From positions 1-64,000 of the forward strand of contig NZ_FOYH01000013.1 of NCBI RefSeq assembly GCF_900116015.1: a stretch of 64,000 bases of DNA, read 5' to 3'. This DNA comes from Enterobacter sp. kpr-6. GTDB lineage: Bacteria > Pseudomonadota > Gammaproteobacteria > Enterobacterales > Enterobacteriaceae. Below the pieces are notes generated by a model. That model did no database searches and was not told where the DNA came from. It saw only the letters and a program-made list of their open reading frames with translations. The position numbers and the translations under genes were made by a program. The first letter of the stretch is position 1. Each line of letters starts with the position of its first letter. Positions 42,503-54,964 of the stretch are shown here, in pieces.

Positions 42503-43237
42503 TTAACCTTCGTGCAATCCGCACTCGCGTTTAAGCCCGAAGAAGCGGGTTTCTTCTTCTGCCATGCCGGGCTCCCATTTGCGGGTGGTGTGCGTGTCGC
42601 CCACCGACAGATAGCCCTGATCCCACAGCGGGTGATATTTCAGTCCGTGCTTTTGCAGGTACTGATAAACGGTGCGGTTGTCCCAGTCGATAATCGGCAG
42701 CACTTTGAATACACCGCGCTGAATACCCAGCACCGGCAGTGCGGCACGACTGCCGGACTGCTCTCGGCGCAGGCCCGCAAACCAGGTTTGCGCGTTTAGC
42801 GTTTCCAGCGCGCGATTCATCGGTTCGACTTTGTTGATGTCATTGTATTTCTCAATGCCCTCAACGCCCTGCTCCCATAGTTTGCCATAGCGCGCTTCCT
42901 GCCACGCCGGACTTTCTTTGGCGCGGAAAACGTGCAGGTTCAGGTTGAGTTTGTCCGTTAGCTCATCAATGAACTGATAGGTTTCCGGGAACAGGTAGCC
43001 GGTATCGGTGAGGATCACCGGAATATCCGGACGGATTTGGTTTACCAGATGCAGACTGACCGCCGCCTGGATGCCAAAGCTCGACGAGAGAACATATTCA
43101 CCCGGCAGGTTTTCCAGCGCCCATGCCACGCGATCTTCGGCGCTGAGCTTTTCCAGGCGATCGTTGGTTTCCGCAAGCGCGTTGACGCGTTCTTCTTTTG
43201 GGAGAGCGTTAAGCGCAGTGAGATCGAGTATGGACAT
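42503..43237 (-). CDS. cysH: PAPS reductase CysH
   Basis: This 244-residue enzyme reduces PAPS to sulfite with thioredoxin. The PP-loop-like region [17 protein letters not shown] and the C-terminal catalytic motif ECGLHEG, with the single active cysteine, are present. It is the last gene of cysJIH. A 92-bp repeat separates it from cysI. Confidence 0.97.
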   Translation of the reverse strand: MSILDLTALNALPKEERVNALAETNDRLEKLSAEDRVAWALENLPGEYVLSSSFGIQAAVSLHLVNQIRPDIPVILTDTGYLFPETYQFIDELTDKLNLNLHVFRAKESPAWQEARYGKLWEQGVEGIEKYNDINKVEPMNRALETLNAQTWFAGLRREQSGSRAALPVLGIQRGVFKVLPIIDWDNRTVYQYLQKHGLKYHPLWDQGYLSVGDTHTTRKWEPGMAEEETRFFGLKRECGLHEG

Positions 43238-43259
43238 AGTTACCTCTTATTGGTTTTTC

Positions 43260-43351
43260 CCCTCACCCTAACCCTCTCCCAAAGGGAGAGGGGACAGATC
43301 GAGTGCGGGCTGCCCTTCCCCCTCTCCCTGGGGAGAGGGCCGGGGTGAGGG
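43260..43351. repeat. Intergenic dyad repeat, copy 4 (inside cysJIH, cysI-cysH)
   Basis: This 92-bp copy is in reverse orientation: the plus strand starts CCCTCACCCTAACCCTCT and ends GGCCGGGGTGAGGG. The CCGG end is seven bases from the cysI stop. The other end is 22 bases upstream of the cysH start. It lies between two genes of one operon and will be transcribed with them; its hairpins may uncouple cysH from cysIJ expression. Confidence 0.9.
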
Positions 43352-43358
43352 GGAAAAA

Positions 43359-45071
43359 TTACTCCCAGAAATCCCGTGCCGGATCCAGTACCGGGCGGAT
43401 AATGCCCGCGCGCACGGTGAAATCACCAAAGCCTTCGCCCGCGTCACGCTCTCTTGCCCAGCGCCCCACCAGTTCATCGATCGAATCTAAAATCTCGGAC
43501 GCGTTGATGTTCTCGCGGTACATGCGCGGGATGCGGGTGCCCATGCGGTTGCCGCCGAGGTGCAGGTTGTAGCGGCCCGGCGCTTTACCGACAAGCCCCA
43601 TTTCAGCCAGCAGCGCACGACCACAGCCGTTCGGACAGCCGGTGACGCGCAGAACAATGTGCTCGTCGCCCACGCCGTGCTTTTCCATCACCGCTTCGAC
43701 TTTATCAACGAAAGACGGCAGGAAACGCTCGGCTTCGGCCATCGCCAGTGGACAGGTCGGGAAGGCAACGCAGGCCATGGAGTTTTCACGCTGTGGTTTG
43801 ACCGCATCCATCAGGCCATGATCGCGCGCCAGTTTCTCGATCTTCGCCTTCTCGCTTTCCGGTACACCGGCGACGATCAGGTTCTGGTTAGCGGTCAGAC
43901 GGAAATCGCCTTTGTGGATCTTCGCGATCTCCACCAATCCGGTTTTCAGCGGACGATCCGGGAAATCAAGAATACGACCGTTTTCAATAAACAGCGTCAG
44001 GTGCCATTTATCATCGATGCCTTTCACCCAGCCGATGCGATCGCCGCGTCCGGTGAATTCATACGGGCGTACCGGCGCAAACTTGATGCCCGCGCGACGC
44101 TCCACTTCTGCCTTGAACGTCTCAACGCCAACGCGCTCAAGGGTGTATTTGGTTTTGGCATTTTTACGATCGGTACGGTTACCCCAGTCGCGCTGGGTAG
44201 TTACTACCGCTTCGGCCACCGCCAGGGTATGTTCCAGCGGCAGGAAACCAAATTCGCTCGCGGTGCGGGCGTAGGTTTTTTTGTTGCCGTGCTCAATCGA
44301 CAAACCGCCGCCCACCAGCAGGTTAAAGCCCACCAGCCTGCCGTTCTCGGCGATGGCGATAAAGTTCATGTCGTTGGCGTGCAGATCCACATCGTTCTGC
44401 GGCGGGATCACCACGGTGGTTTTGAATTTACGCGGCAGATAGGTCGCGCCGAGGATCGGTTCTTCATCGGTGGTGGCGACTTTTTCCGCGTCGTGCCAGA
44501 TCTCCGCATAAGCGCGAGTACGCGGCAGCAGGTGCTCTGAGAGTTTTTTCGCCCACTCGTACGCGTCAGCGTGCAGTTGCGACTCCACCGGGTTCGAGGT
44601 GCAGAGCACGTTACGGTTCATGTCGTTCGCCGTGGCGAGCGCGTCCAGCCCCACTTCATGCAGCATCTGATGCGCCGGTTTCACGTTCTTTTTCAGAATG
44701 CCGTGATACTGAAAAGTCTGGCGGTTAGTCAGACGGATGCTGCCGTAAATGGTTTTTTCGCTGGCGAACTTATCTACCGACAGCCACTGTTTCGGGGTGA
44801 TGATCCCCCCCGGCAGGCGGCAGCGCAGCATCATCGCATGACGCGGCTCCAGTTTTTGCTCGGCGCGTTCGGCACGAATATCGCGGTCATCCTGCTGATA
44901 CATGCCGTGAAAGCGGATCAGCAGGAAGTTGTCTCCCTGAAAACCGCCGGTGAGACCATGGTTTAAATCTTCGGCAATCGTACCGCGCAGGTAGTTGCTC
45001 TCGCGTTTCATGCGCTCGGCGTCGGTCAGTTTACCTTCGACCACCAGCGGGCCTGGATGTTTTTCGTTCAT
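43359..45071 (-). CDS. cysI: Sulfite reductase hemoprotein beta-subunit CysI
   Basis: This 570-residue enzyme reduces sulfite to sulfide on a siroheme-[4Fe-4S] centre. The cluster cysteines are in [11 protein letters not shown] (C-x5-C) and [13 protein letters not shown] (C-x3-C). The start overlaps the cysJ stop by one base (TAATG). Siroheme comes from the cysG product encoded at 37717-39147. Confidence 0.98.
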   Translation of the reverse strand: MNEKHPGPLVVEGKLTDAERMKRESNYLRGTIAEDLNHGLTGGFQGDNFLLIRFHGMYQQDDRDIRAERAEQKLEPRHAMMLRCRLPGGIITPKQWLSVDKFASEKTIYGSIRLTNRQTFQYHGILKKNVKPAHQMLHEVGLDALATANDMNRNVLCTSNPVESQLHADAYEWAKKLSEHLLPRTRAYAEIWHDAEKVATTDEEPILGATYLPRKFKTTVVIPPQNDVDLHANDMNFIAIAENGRLVGFNLLVGGGLSIEHGNKKTYARTASEFGFLPLEHTLAVAEAVVTTQRDWGNRTDRKNAKTKYTLERVGVETFKAEVERRAGIKFAPVRPYEFTGRGDRIGWVKGIDDKWHLTLFIENGRILDFPDRPLKTGLVEIAKIHKGDFRLTANQNLIVAGVPESEKAKIEKLARDHGLMDAVKPQRENSMACVAFPTCPLAMAEAERFLPSFVDKVEAVMEKHGVGDEHIVLRVTGCPNGCGRALLAEMGLVGKAPGRYNLHLGGNRMGTRIPRMYRENINASEILDSIDELVGRWARERDAGEGFGDFTVRAGIIRPVLDPARDFWE

Positions 45072-46876
45072 TAGTAGACATCTCGCTGATAACGGCGCTC
45101 AACGCGCAGCTCACTTAAAAATTCATCCGCTGTTTCAGCGTCCATCGCGCCGAATTCAGCAATCACGTCCAGCAATGCCTGCTCAACGTCTTTCGCCATG
45201 CGATTGGCGTCGCCGCAGACATAAATGTGGGCACCGTCATTAATCCAGCGCCACAGCTCTGCGCCCTGTTCGCGCAGTTTGTCTTGTACGTATATTTTTT
45301 CTTTCTGGTCGCGGGACCAGGCAAGATCGATGCGCGACAGCACGCCCTCTTTGACGTAACGCTGCCACTCAACCTGGTATAAAAAGTCTTCGGTAAAGGT
45401 CGGGTTACCAAAGAACAGCCAGTTTTTACCCGGCGCTTCATCGGCGGCACGCTGCTGCATAAAGGCGCGGAACGGCGCGATACCGGTGCCTGGCCCAATC
45501 ATAATCACCGGCGTTTCCGGGTTGGCGGGCAGGCGGAAATTGTCGTTGTGCTCGATAAATACCCGCACTTCGCCCTCTTCTTCTACACGGTCGGCGAGGA
45601 AGCTGGATGCGCCACCGGCGCGGGCACGGCCTTCTACGTCAAAACGCACGGCACCGACGGTGATGTGCACTTCGCTTTCAACTTCAGCCTGTGAGGAGGC
45701 GATAGAGTAAAGGCGCGGCGTCAGCGGGCGCAGCAGGCCAATCAGCGCGTCGGCGCTAAGCTGGGCCGGTGAGAAGCGCACCATATCCACAATAGGAGTG
45801 GTGGTGGCGTAATGCTGCAATTTGGCTTTATCGCCCACCAGCGGCAGCAGAGTTTCACTGCGGGAAAGCGTGGCGTAATTCTCAACGATGTTGGCGGTAT
45901 TGACCGTCAGCTCGAAGTGCCATTGCAAAGCCTCAGCCAGCGGCAGGGTTTTGCCCTCAACCGTGACGCTTTCGTCGCCTTTCAGCCACAGCAGTTCTGT
46001 TAACTCTTTGACTAATGCCGGATCGTTCTGGTACCAGACGCCGAGCGCGTCACCCGGCTGATAGCGCAGACCGGAATCACCGAGATCGATTTCGATATGT
46101 CGCACATCTTTAACAGAGTCACGCCCGGTAATTTTCTGGTTTACCGACAGACTCGCCACCAGCGGCGCTTCTTTGGTGTAAGGGCTGGAATGAACTTCAT
46201 TGACCGCACCGGTTGCCGTGATTGCCGCCTGTGCCGGGGTTTCTTTCGGTACGCGGGCTTTTAACACCTCAACAATGCGGGCGCGCCATTCGCTGGCGGC
46301 GGGCTGGAATTCAACATCGGCATCGACGCGATCGAGCAGGCGTTCCGCGCCCAGTTCCGCCAGTTTGCTGTCAAAATCTTTCCCGCTCTGGCAGAAGAAT
46401 TCGTAGGAGGTATCGCCGAGACCAAACACGGCAAAGGCCGCGCCGTCGAGTTTGGGCGCTTTTTTCGAGAACAGGAACTTATGCAGCGCCACCGCTTCTT
46501 CCGGCGGCTCCCCTTCACCCTGAGTGGACGCCACGACAACCAGCAGTTTTTCCTGACCGATTTGTTTGAATTTATAGTCGCCCGCGTTCACCAGATTGAC
46601 GTTAAGTTTTGCGGCCAGCAGATCGTCGCGCAACGCTTCAGCCACGCGGCGGGCGTTGCCGGTTTGCGAGGCGGAAATCAGGGCGATGGTCGGGACGTCA
46701 ACGGCAGGTGCGGGCGTGCTCACCGCAGCAGCAGGCTGCTGGTTCAGTACACCCCAGAAATAGCCTGAAACCCAGGCAAGCTGGTTGGGCGTTAAATCAG
46801 TGGTCGCAGCCTGAAGGCGCGCCAGTTGCTCCGGGTTCAGCGGAAGCAAAGCGGTAGGTGGGGCCTGTGTCGTCAT
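45071..46876 (-). CDS. cysJ: Sulfite reductase flavoprotein alpha-subunit CysJ
   Basis: This 601-residue protein passes electrons from NADPH through FAD and FMN to CysI. An N-terminal flavodoxin domain ([22 protein letters not shown]) is followed by an FAD-binding part ([21 protein letters not shown]) and a C-terminal NADPH domain ([32 protein letters not shown]). It is the first gene of cysJIH; a CysB-dependent promoter is expected in the 305 bases shared with queD. Confidence 0.98.
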   Translation of the reverse strand: MTTQAPPTALLPLNPEQLARLQAATTDLTPNQLAWVSGYFWGVLNQQPAAAVSTPAPAVDVPTIALISASQTGNARRVAEALRDDLLAAKLNVNLVNAGDYKFKQIGQEKLLVVVASTQGEGEPPEEAVALHKFLFSKKAPKLDGAAFAVFGLGDTSYEFFCQSGKDFDSKLAELGAERLLDRVDADVEFQPAASEWRARIVEVLKARVPKETPAQAAITATGAVNEVHSSPYTKEAPLVASLSVNQKITGRDSVKDVRHIEIDLGDSGLRYQPGDALGVWYQNDPALVKELTELLWLKGDESVTVEGKTLPLAEALQWHFELTVNTANIVENYATLSRSETLLPLVGDKAKLQHYATTTPIVDMVRFSPAQLSADALIGLLRPLTPRLYSIASSQAEVESEVHITVGAVRFDVEGRARAGGASSFLADRVEEEGEVRVFIEHNDNFRLPANPETPVIMIGPGTGIAPFRAFMQQRAADEAPGKNWLFFGNPTFTEDFLYQVEWQRYVKEGVLSRIDLAWSRDQKEKIYVQDKLREQGAELWRWINDGAHIYVCGDANRMAKDVEQALLDVIAEFGAMDAETADEFLSELRVERRYQRDVY

Positions 46877-47181
46877 GCGTCGTCAAGTTCCAGTAAGCAA
46901 AGCTATTTTTATAAGGTGAAAAACAGAACAGAGTGTAAGGTTAACGGCGGGGATAATAACAATTAAAGAAGGGATGGAAATAATAAATAACCAAAAGCAC
47001 TAACCTGTTTTAGTTATAGTTGTTAACACTAAAACTGGTTGGTTAACTCTATGATTTTTAATGCTAAATATGACGATAATTTACCTTTATGGCGGCCTTA
47101 CCGGATTTACCGGTTTTAGTTAATGCCAAAAAAGGTCAATTCCGGTAGTATTCGCCGGTTTTTTAAGCCAGAGAGCCTGTC
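46877..47181. promoter_or_regulatory. Divergent cysJ/queD promoter region
   Basis: An AT-rich 305-base gap between divergent genes, without a coding frame. An 11-bp inverted repeat with one mismatch (47004-47038, arms CCTGTTTTAGT and ACTAAAACTGG) is a candidate regulator site on the cysJ side, but CysB sites are too degenerate to call by eye. Close to queD, CCGG...CCGGTTTTTT (about 47140-47163) resembles a short attenuator-like hairpin. Confidence 0.45.
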
Positions 47182-47544
47182 ATGCCTACCACGTTATTTA
47201 AAGATTTTACCTTCGAAGCCGCTCACCGCCTGCCGCACGTACCAGAAGGGCATAAATGCGGTCGTCTGCACGGCCACTCTTTTATGGTTCGTCTGGAAAT
47301 TACCGGTGAAGTCGATCCTTATACAGGCTGGATCATGGACTTTTCCGAGCTGAAAGCGGCGTTTAAGCCGACTTATGATCGACTGGATCACTATTATCTG
47401 AATGATATTCCGGGCCTGGAAAATCCCACCAGCGAAGTGCTGGCCGCATGGATCTGGAATGAAATGAAACCGCTTGTGCCGCTGTTGAGTGCAGTGATGG
47501 TGAAAGAGACCTGTACGGCGGGTTGTGTGTATCGCGGGGAGTAA
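47182..47544 (+). CDS. queD: 6-carboxy-5,6,7,8-tetrahydropterin synthase QueD
   Basis: This 120-residue enzyme performs the second step of queuosine (7-deazaguanine) synthesis. Zinc and catalytic residues are seen in [20 protein letters not shown] (positions about 10-30) and the following GHSF. The length matches E. coli QueD. Its product is used by QueE, encoded on the opposite strand just downstream. Confidence 0.96.
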   Translation: MPTTLFKDFTFEAAHRLPHVPEGHKCGRLHGHSFMVRLEITGEVDPYTGWIMDFSELKAAFKPTYDRLDHYYLNDIPGLENPTSEVLAAWIWNEMKPLVPLLSAVMVKETCTAGCVYRGE

Positions 47545-47548
47545 TGCC

Positions 47549-47677
47549 CCCTCACCCCGACCCTCTCCCTAAGGGAGAGGGAGAAAGGCGGGACCGTGCC
47601 CAACTCAGGGAGAGTGATAAAGGCGGGTACGCACTCGGGCGGTTCCCTCTCCCTCAGGGAGAGGGTTAGGGTGAGGG
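47549..47677. repeat. Intergenic dyad repeat, copy 5 (queD-queE)
   Basis: This 129-bp copy begins CCCTCACCCCGACCCTCT four bases after the queD stop and ends GAGGGTTAGGGTGAGGG nine bases from the queE stop. It is longer than copies 1-4 because the middle contains an extra AGGCGGG-type segment (two AAAGGCGGG units). Convergent gene context. Confidence 0.88.
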
Positions 47678-47686
47678 TGATTCCCG

Positions 47687-48358
47687 TCAGGCAATATTCA
47701 AATACTTATGCGTCTGCATCGACAGCCGCCAGTTGCGGGCAATACACGTCTCAATACACAAACGCGTCGCGTCCTCTTTCTGACTGATCGGTTGCAGCGC
47801 AATCACCCGTGCTTTGTCGTCGTGCAGACGAGCCAGCAGTTCATCCAGCGCTTCGATATCACGTACGCGGCCCACCGGGTGTTTGATCTCATCAGCACGC
47901 TCCAGCGCCTGCGTCAGCACATCATAGCCACCGCGCATGTTCACTTTCGGCGATACCGTCACCCAGGTGCTGTGAGAACAGCGCACTTCATGCGTGCCGC
48001 TGGTTTCGATCTGGCAGCTAAAACCGTTTTTTTCCAGCAGTGAGGTCAGCGGGATCAGGTCGTGAATGCAGGGTTCGCCGCCGGTGATCACCACGTGACG
48101 CGCGGTATATCCCTGACGGCCAATCACTGCCAGCAGATCTTCGCTGCTTGCTGCGCCCCATTTGTCGCTCTCTTTGGTCTTGGCGACAACGGTATAGAGC
48201 GACACTTCCCGATCGGCGAGTTTGTCCCACGTGTGTTTGGTGTCGCACCAGGCACAGCCAACCGGGCATCCCTGCAAACGAATAAAAATGGCAGGAACGC
48301 CGGTAAAGTAACCCTCACCTTGCAGGGTCTGGAACATTTCATTAATCGGGTACTGCAT
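47687..48358 (-). CDS. queE: 7-carboxy-7-deazaguanine synthase QueE
   Basis: This 223-residue radical SAM enzyme makes CDG for queuosine. The cluster motif is the family's variant in LQGCPVGCAWCDTKHTW (C-x3-C-x2-C). GEPCIHD and the C-terminal MQTHKYLNIA are as in E. coli. I chose the second ATG (MQYPINEMFQ); an ATG two codons earlier is possible. Confidence 0.95.
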   Translation of the reverse strand: MQYPINEMFQTLQGEGYFTGVPAIFIRLQGCPVGCAWCDTKHTWDKLADREVSLYTVVAKTKESDKWGAASSEDLLAVIGRQGYTARHVVITGGEPCIHDLIPLTSLLEKNGFSCQIETSGTHEVRCSHSTWVTVSPKVNMRGGYDVLTQALERADEIKHPVGRVRDIEALDELLARLHDDKARVIALQPISQKEDATRLCIETCIARNWRLSMQTHKYLNIA

Positions 48359-48413
48359 ACTCATCTCTGTTTTAGCGGGTAAAGACTAAGTATCGCAGAT
48401 CCCCGGCATCCGA

Positions 48414-49121
48414 TCATGTGCCATTCGCGCCCTGCGCATTTACCGCGCTGGCAAATCGCTGGGTGATTTGCAGGGGACGGGTAATCGCCCCGCCCACGAC
48501 CACCGCGTGTGCGCCCAGTGCCAGACAGCGTGCGGCAAGCTCCGGCGTCTCGACGTTGCCTTCAGCAATGACCGGGATCGTGGAGAGTGCCACTGCATCT
48601 TTCAGAAATTGCAGATCGTTTTCCGGAAGTTTATGCCCCGTCGATGCCGCCGTGTAGCCATAAAGCGTGGTACCGACACAGTCAAAACCGAGCTCGCAGG
48701 CGACGCGCACATCTTCAAGGCTGGCAATATCCGCCATCAGCAACACCTGCGGATAGCGGCGGCGGACCTCTGCGACCAGCGCGGGAAGCGTGTCGCCGCC
48801 CGGTCGTTGACGCTGCGTGGCGTCCAGGGCAATCATCTCCGGCGCGACCGTCATCAGTTCGTCGATTTCACGCAGCGTGGCGGTGATGAACACTTCGCTG
48901 TCCGGGTAGTCGCGCTTAATGATGCCGATAACCGGCAGCGATACCGTCGCTTTGATAGCTTCGATATCCGCCACGCTGTTCGCGCGGATCCCTGCCGCGC
49001 CGCCCTGGGCTGCGGCAAGCGCCATCCGCGACATAATAAACGGGCTGTGCAGGGGTTCATTTTCCAGCGCCTGACAGGAGACCACCAGCTTGTGTTTAAT
49101 TTGCTCTAACATCACATTCAT
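48414..49121 (-). CDS. nanE: N-acetylmannosamine-6-phosphate 2-epimerase NanE
   Basis: This 235-residue TIM-barrel enzyme converts ManNAc-6-P to GlcNAc-6-P. The family pattern is seen in VSCQALENEPLHSP, IGIIKRDYPDSEVFITAT (catalytic Lys region), LMADIASLEDVRVACELGFD and VIAEGNVETPE. The start overlaps the stop of the PTS gene by four bases (ATGA), so the two are coupled. The rest of the sialic acid pathway (nanA, nanK, nanT) is not adjacent, which points to a use in amino-sugar import through the PTS. Confidence 0.93.
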   Translation of the reverse strand: MNVMLEQIKHKLVVSCQALENEPLHSPFIMSRMALAAAQGGAAGIRANSVADIEAIKATVSLPVIGIIKRDYPDSEVFITATLREIDELMTVAPEMIALDATQRQRPGGDTLPALVAEVRRRYPQVLLMADIASLEDVRVACELGFDCVGTTLYGYTAASTGHKLPENDLQFLKDAVALSTIPVIAEGNVETPELAARCLALGAHAVVVGGAITRPLQITQRFASAVNAQGANGT

Positions 49122-50674
49122 AACGCTAACATCTCTTCCATTTCATTTTTAATGATGGTGACATGCGGGCCGTAAATCACCTGCACCCCATTGCCACGCA
49201 CGATCACGCCGCGCGCGCCGGTCGCTTTCAGGGCGGCTTCGTCCACTTTACTGCCCTCTTTCACCGTCACGCGTAACCGTGTGGCGCAGCAGTCAACTTC
49301 ATCCAGATTCTCTCGTCCGCCAAGCCCGCGCACGATGGCCTGCGCGCGTTCACTGCCGTTGACGGCGACCATCTCAACCTGCTCTTTTTCACGCCCTGGC
49401 GTGAGGAAATTAAAGCGGTTAATCAGATAACGGAACGTAAAGTAGTAGAGGAAGAACCACGGAATGCCGACCATCGGCACGTACAGCCAGTGGGTTTTTG
49501 CTTCGCCCTGCAACACGCCAAACAGGATGAAATCGATAAAGCCGCCGGAGAAGGTCTGCCCGATGGTGATGTGCAGCATATGCGCCAGCATAAAGGCCAG
49601 CCCGTCGAAGAAGGCGTGCAGGACGTACAGCACAGGGGCGACAAACAGGAACGAGAACTCAATCGGCTCGGTAATACCAGTGAGGAATGAAGTCAGGGCG
49701 GCGGAGAGCAGCAGCCCGGCAACGCGTTTTTTATTCTCCGGTTTAGCGGTGTGGTACATCGCCAGACACGCGCCAATCAGCCCGAACATCATGGTAATGA
49801 AGCGACCCGACATAAAGCGTGAGGTGCCTTCGTAAAATTGCTGAGTATTCGGATCGGCAAGCTGGGCGAAGAAAATGCGCTGCGTCCCTTCCACCAGTTG
49901 CCCGTTAACGATTTCGCTGCCGCCGAGCGCCGTGGTCCAGAACGGCAGATAGAAAATATGGTGCAGGCCGAACGGGCCAAGCATACGCAAAATAAAACCG
50001 TACAGCAGCGTACCGAGATAACCCGTCGCGTCTACGAGGCCACCAAGACCAAAAATCAGCTTCTGGAAATGCGGCCACACCACCGTCATGATGGCTCCGA
50101 CCAGGATCGCCACCAGCGAGGCAATAATGGGCACAAAGCGCGATCCGCCGAAAAAGCCTAAAAACTGCGGCAGCGCGATTTTATTGAAGCGATGGTGTAA
50201 CGCACAGGTCACAAGACCAATCACTACGCCACCGAAGACGCCCGTTTCCAGCGTCTGAATGCCCAGCGTCATCCCCTGCCCTACTGCACCCGGATTGGTG
50301 GTGGCAAGCGTACCGGTGAGCGTCAGCAAGGCGTTGATGGTGGCGTTCATGACCAGGAACGCTAACAGTGCCGCCAGTCCTACGGTGCCTTTATCGGTTT
50401 TCGCCAGTCCTACCGCTACGCCCACGGCAAACAGCACGGACAAGTTGGCAAACACAATCGCCCCGGCGCTGCTCATAATCGTGAAAATCGCCTGAAGCCA
50501 GCCCACATCCAGGAAAGGATAGGCCGTTAAGGTATTCGGGTTCGACAGTGCCCCGCCGATCCCCAGCAGCAGGCCCGCCGCTGGCAGTACCGCAATCGGC
50601 AACATGAAAGATTTACCAAACCGCTGTGCTTTTTCAAACCAGCCCCCGGAGGAGGCCCCACTAAAAATTGACAT
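49118..50674 (-). CDS. PTS transporter EIICB, glucose/N-acetylglucosamine/maltose family
   Basis: This 518-residue protein has an EIIC membrane domain (about 1-400; FMLPIAVLPAAGLLLGIGGALSNP; FLTGITEPIEFSFLF) followed by an EIIB domain. The EIIB phosphocysteine lies in NLDEVDCCATRLRVTV, about residue 455. No EIIA is attached, so Crr is the likely donor. Coupling to nanE and a divergent RpiR regulator suggests N-acetylmannosamine or a related amino sugar as substrate. This is inference; glucose and maltose-type sugars are alternatives. Confidence 0.9.
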   Translation of the reverse strand: MSIFSGASSGGWFEKAQRFGKSFMLPIAVLPAAGLLLGIGGALSNPNTLTAYPFLDVGWLQAIFTIMSSAGAIVFANLSVLFAVGVAVGLAKTDKGTVGLAALLAFLVMNATINALLTLTGTLATTNPGAVGQGMTLGIQTLETGVFGGVVIGLVTCALHHRFNKIALPQFLGFFGGSRFVPIIASLVAILVGAIMTVVWPHFQKLIFGLGGLVDATGYLGTLLYGFILRMLGPFGLHHIFYLPFWTTALGGSEIVNGQLVEGTQRIFFAQLADPNTQQFYEGTSRFMSGRFITMMFGLIGACLAMYHTAKPENKKRVAGLLLSAALTSFLTGITEPIEFSFLFVAPVLYVLHAFFDGLAFMLAHMLHITIGQTFSGGFIDFILFGVLQGEAKTHWLYVPMVGIPWFFLYYFTFRYLINRFNFLTPGREKEQVEMVAVNGSERAQAIVRGLGGRENLDEVDCCATRLRVTVKEGSKVDEAALKATGARGVIVRGNGVQVIYGPHVTIIKNEMEEMLAL

Positions 50675-50702
50675 TGTTTTTCTCCGCTCACCGTCGTGTT
50701 GA

Positions 50703-50743
50703 TGAAAATTATTACCACATTAAATATTAATAGTGAAAATTAT
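50703..50743. promoter_or_regulatory. Candidate operator between the PTS and RpiR genes
   Basis: TGAAAATTAT occurs twice in the same orientation, at 50703-50712 and 50734-50743 (31 bp apart), around the AT palindrome ATTAAATATTAAT. The location between divergent genes fits a regulator site with overlapping promoters. Which protein binds is not shown by the sequence. Confidence 0.45.
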
Positions 50744-50845
50744 CATCATAAAAGCGGAAGTGGATCATACTATTTTAAAATGACTGGCAACCTGTCCCCT
50801 CTTTCCGCCACACTAGCGGGCATCAACGGCGTTAAGGATTATGCG

Positions 50846-51670
50846 ATGTCTGACAATGAAAACGTGTTGCTCCGCCTGCGGCAGGGCACCTCGGGCTACA
50901 GCCCCACTCAGCAAAAGCTGGCGGAATATGTGCTGGCTGAGCCGTCGCGGGTGCTCTACCAGACCATTACCGAACTGGCCCGCGAGAGTGAAACCAGCGA
51001 AGCCAGCGTGACGCGCCTGTGCCGGGTGCTGGGCTGCAAGGGCTATACCGAATTCAAAATGGCGCTGGCGCTGGACGTGCAGCGTTCAGACGTGCCGCGT
51101 GAGCACGGCGATGAGATTGATACGCTGGTGGAAGAATCGGTGCTGGCCTTGCGCGACACAGCTAAACTGCTCGACCGCGAGGTGCTCGCTCAGGCGGCAA
51201 CGGCGCTGCATCAGGCCCGTTCGGTGCAGATTTATGGCGTGGCGGCCAGCGCGATCGTCGGCGATTATCTGCACTACAAGTTGTTACGCCTCGGTAAAAC
51301 GGCGCAGGTTTTCAGCGACATGCATCGCGCGGCGATGAACGCCACTACGCTTGGCACGGATGAACTGGTGATCGCCATTTCCAGCTCCGGCTCCACGCGC
51401 GATTTGCTGCATGTGGTGAAACTCGCGCGAAAACGCGGTGCAAAGGTGCTGGCGTTAAGCAATACGCCCCGTAGCCCGCTGGCGTCGATCAGCGATATGC
51501 TGCTGGTCGCTGCCAAACCCGAAGGCCCGCTGAGTGCCGGGGCGCTGAATGCCAAAGTGGGGGCGATGCTGCTGGTGGAGCTGCTGATGACTTCGCTGAT
51601 GTCACACGATACGGGTTACAGCGAAACCAGCCAGCAAACCGCCAGCGCGACGCTGCCGCTGCTGCTGTAG
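50846..51670 (+). CDS. MurR/RpiR-family transcriptional regulator
   Basis: This 274-residue protein has an N-terminal RpiR-type helix-turn-helix (ITELARESETSEASVTRLCRVLGCKGYTEFK) and a C-terminal SIS sugar-phosphate domain (VQIYGVAASAIVGDYLHYKL; VIAISSSGSTRDLLHVVKLAR). Start MSDNENVLLRLRQG follows AAGGA; a 50-residue upstream extension of the frame is not protein-like. It is divergent from the PTS-nanE operon and probably controls it in response to an amino-sugar phosphate. Confidence 0.9.
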   Translation: MSDNENVLLRLRQGTSGYSPTQQKLAEYVLAEPSRVLYQTITELARESETSEASVTRLCRVLGCKGYTEFKMALALDVQRSDVPREHGDEIDTLVEESVLALRDTAKLLDREVLAQAATALHQARSVQIYGVAASAIVGDYLHYKLLRLGKTAQVFSDMHRAAMNATTLGTDELVIAISSSGSTRDLLHVVKLARKRGAKVLALSNTPRSPLASISDMLLVAAKPEGPLSAGALNAKVGAMLLVELLMTSLMSHDTGYSETSQQTASATLPLLL

Positions 51671-51673
51671 AAA

Positions 51674-51702
51674 CAAAAAAACCCGCCGAAGCGGGTTTTT
51701 TT
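51674..51702. terminator. Bidirectional terminator between the rpiR-type gene and eno
   Basis: AACCCGC-CGAA-GCGGGTT is flanked by an A run on the left and a T run on the right, so it works for the regulator gene (plus) and for eno (minus). It is a few bases from the regulator stop and about 24 bases from the eno stop. Confidence 0.93.
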
Positions 51703-51725
51703 ATAAGAGCGAAGAGACAGTAATA

Positions 51726-54752
<3,027 letters not shown>

Positions 54753-54872
54753 TTAGGTTTAAAAGACGATGGAATAACCAGGACGGGAAAGTAGTATACC
54801 GGAACTGTGCAGTTGCGACAAACTTTCATTCTCCCTCCTCTTCACCAGGTTCTGACATTCATAAGGAGTGAG

Positions 54873-54892
54873 AAAATAGCCGCTTTTGGCTA
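54873..54892 (-). terminator. Candidate terminator of mazG
   Basis: On the minus strand TAGCC-AAAAGC-GGCTA is followed by TTTTCTC, about 70 bases after the mazG stop. The stem is only five pairs, so strength is uncertain. A perfect 11-bp inverted repeat (54909-54919 ATCAAGCGCTT and 54942-54952) lies between it and mazG. Confidence 0.5.
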
Positions 54893-54964
54893 AATGTTTT
54901 TGACGCAAATCAAGCGCTTGTTATTTAAAAAATCACACAAAAAGCGCTTGATCGGTAAAAGTCG

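Noticed and set aside
54909-54952. A two-repeat mini-array (AAGCGCTTG twice, about 30 bp apart)
   Set aside because: The units are inverted, only 11 bp long and AT-flanked. This is an inverted repeat and not a CRISPR.
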